In this document: piece after piece, positions 63,882 through 64,000 of the stretch
How the letters are laid out: each line of letters starts with the position of its first letter
Position numbering within the stretch: the stretch's first letter is position 1
Source of the DNA: Rhizobium johnstonii 3841
Lineage (GTDB): Bacteria > Pseudomonadota > Alphaproteobacteria > Rhizobiales > Rhizobiaceae
Assembly (NCBI RefSeq): GCF_000009265.1
Contig: NC_008380.1
Span: 4,857,501-4,921,500, forward strand
Direction: 5' to 3'
DNA length: 64,000 bases
The notes under the pieces: generated by a model
What the model was told of the DNA's origin: nothing
What the model saw: only the letters and a program-made list of their open reading frames with translations
The model's database searches: none
Position numbers and translations under genes: made by a program

Positions 63882-64000
63882 TCATTCCGCCGCCGTCCGC
63901 TGACCGAAACGCTTCTCGATATAGTCGACAACAAGCGCCTCGAAATCGGCGGCGATATTGGGACCGCGCAGCGTCAGCGCCTTCCGGCCGTCGATGAAGA
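63882..64000 (-). CDS. ispG: Probable 4-hydroxy-3-methylbut-2-enyl diphosphate synthase, C-terminal end (partial)
   Basis: The last 39 codons of a minus-strand gene, ending in TGA at 63882-63884: FIDGRKALTLRGPNIAADFE, then LVVDYIEKRFG. This ending is what I remember of alphaproteobacterial IspG (GcpE), a 4Fe-4S enzyme of the MEP isoprenoid pathway. The catalytic part lies beyond the window, so the call rests on a short tail. Its position next to ispA would fit. Confidence 0.58.
   Translation of the reverse strand, partial: FIDGRKALTLRGPNIAADFEALVVDYIEKRFGQRTAAE

Overview
The window looks like a stretch of the main chromosome of a Rhizobium-type alphaproteobacterium (R. etli / R. leguminosarum group, inferred). 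The evidence is the high G+C, the polyhydroxybutyrate genes phbA-phbB-phaR, an rpoH2-type sigma factor, an ActR-free but GSR-like set of GGAAC-N16-CGTT promoters, an RirA-type iron operator, a SAM-II riboswitch before metA, a cysteine-free ribosomal protein L32, and several copies of rhizobial intergenic palindromic repeats. No rRNA, tRNA, CRISPR array, IS element, phage or plasmid gene was seen. Coding density is high, and most genes are housekeeping or catabolic.

Layout. 1-5413 (+): a peptide-type ABC transporter operon that also encodes a gamma-glutamyltransferase and a DUF1028 protein. 5667-7001 (+): a GH144-like glucanase/glucoamylase-family protein. 7067-10854 (-): a ferric-iron ABC transporter with an iron-responsive operator at 10967-10981. 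11064-16403: a lysine/pipecolate degradation operon (P6C dehydrogenase, pipecolate oxidase, HglS-type 2-oxoadipate decarboxylase) with a divergent LysR regulator and a perfect T-N11-A palindrome between them. 16472-18034 (+): a stand-alone Lrp effector domain and a family 4 glycosyltransferase.

18108-28552 (-): the most unusual locus. It is one co-directional, tightly packed series: carrier protein, acyl-CoA-dehydrogenase-like flavoprotein, class II synthetase-like amino acid:carrier protein ligase, DUF1839 protein, GH2 hydrolase, glycosyltransferase, and a giant fusion of a Wzx-type flippase with two alpha/beta-hydrolase domains. I infer a pathway that activates and perhaps oxidises an amino acid on a carrier protein and couples it to a surface glycan or glycolipid. 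The product is unknown.

28817-31645: the EF-P beta-lysylation genes epmB and epmA, divergent from efp. 31769-36653 (-): an amino-sugar operon (GntR, sugar isomerase, nagA, SIS protein) and galM. 36880-37920 (-): metA under a SAM-II riboswitch; its Glu111 predicts use of acetyl-CoA. 38082-39932 (+): a YddA/SbmA-related ABC exporter whose ATPase motifs are degenerate. 40004-45471: an exported DUF5666-like protein, an ABC-F ATPase with thiamine diphosphokinase, and a MarR/MFS efflux pair. 45863-50665: a lipoprotein M48 peptidase, rpoH2 preceded by a stress promoter and a 23-codon small ORF, carD, fdxA and an S4 RNA-binding protein. 50668-53940 (-): a Suv3-like helicase with a long RG-rich tail. 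54034-54751: a noncoding region with 16 GANTC (CcrM) sites and three spaced direct repeats. 54752-55547: small envelope proteins. 55788-58577: phbB, phbA and phaR. 58572-64000: a membrane protein, rpmF, a GST, a 2H-phosphoesterase-like DUF1868 protein, mtgA, ispA, hisC and the 3' end of a probable ispG.

Where an upstream in-frame TTG or other start exists, I chose starts by Shine-Dalgarno spacing and family length, and the entries say so. Functions come from motif recognition by eye; no database search was run.
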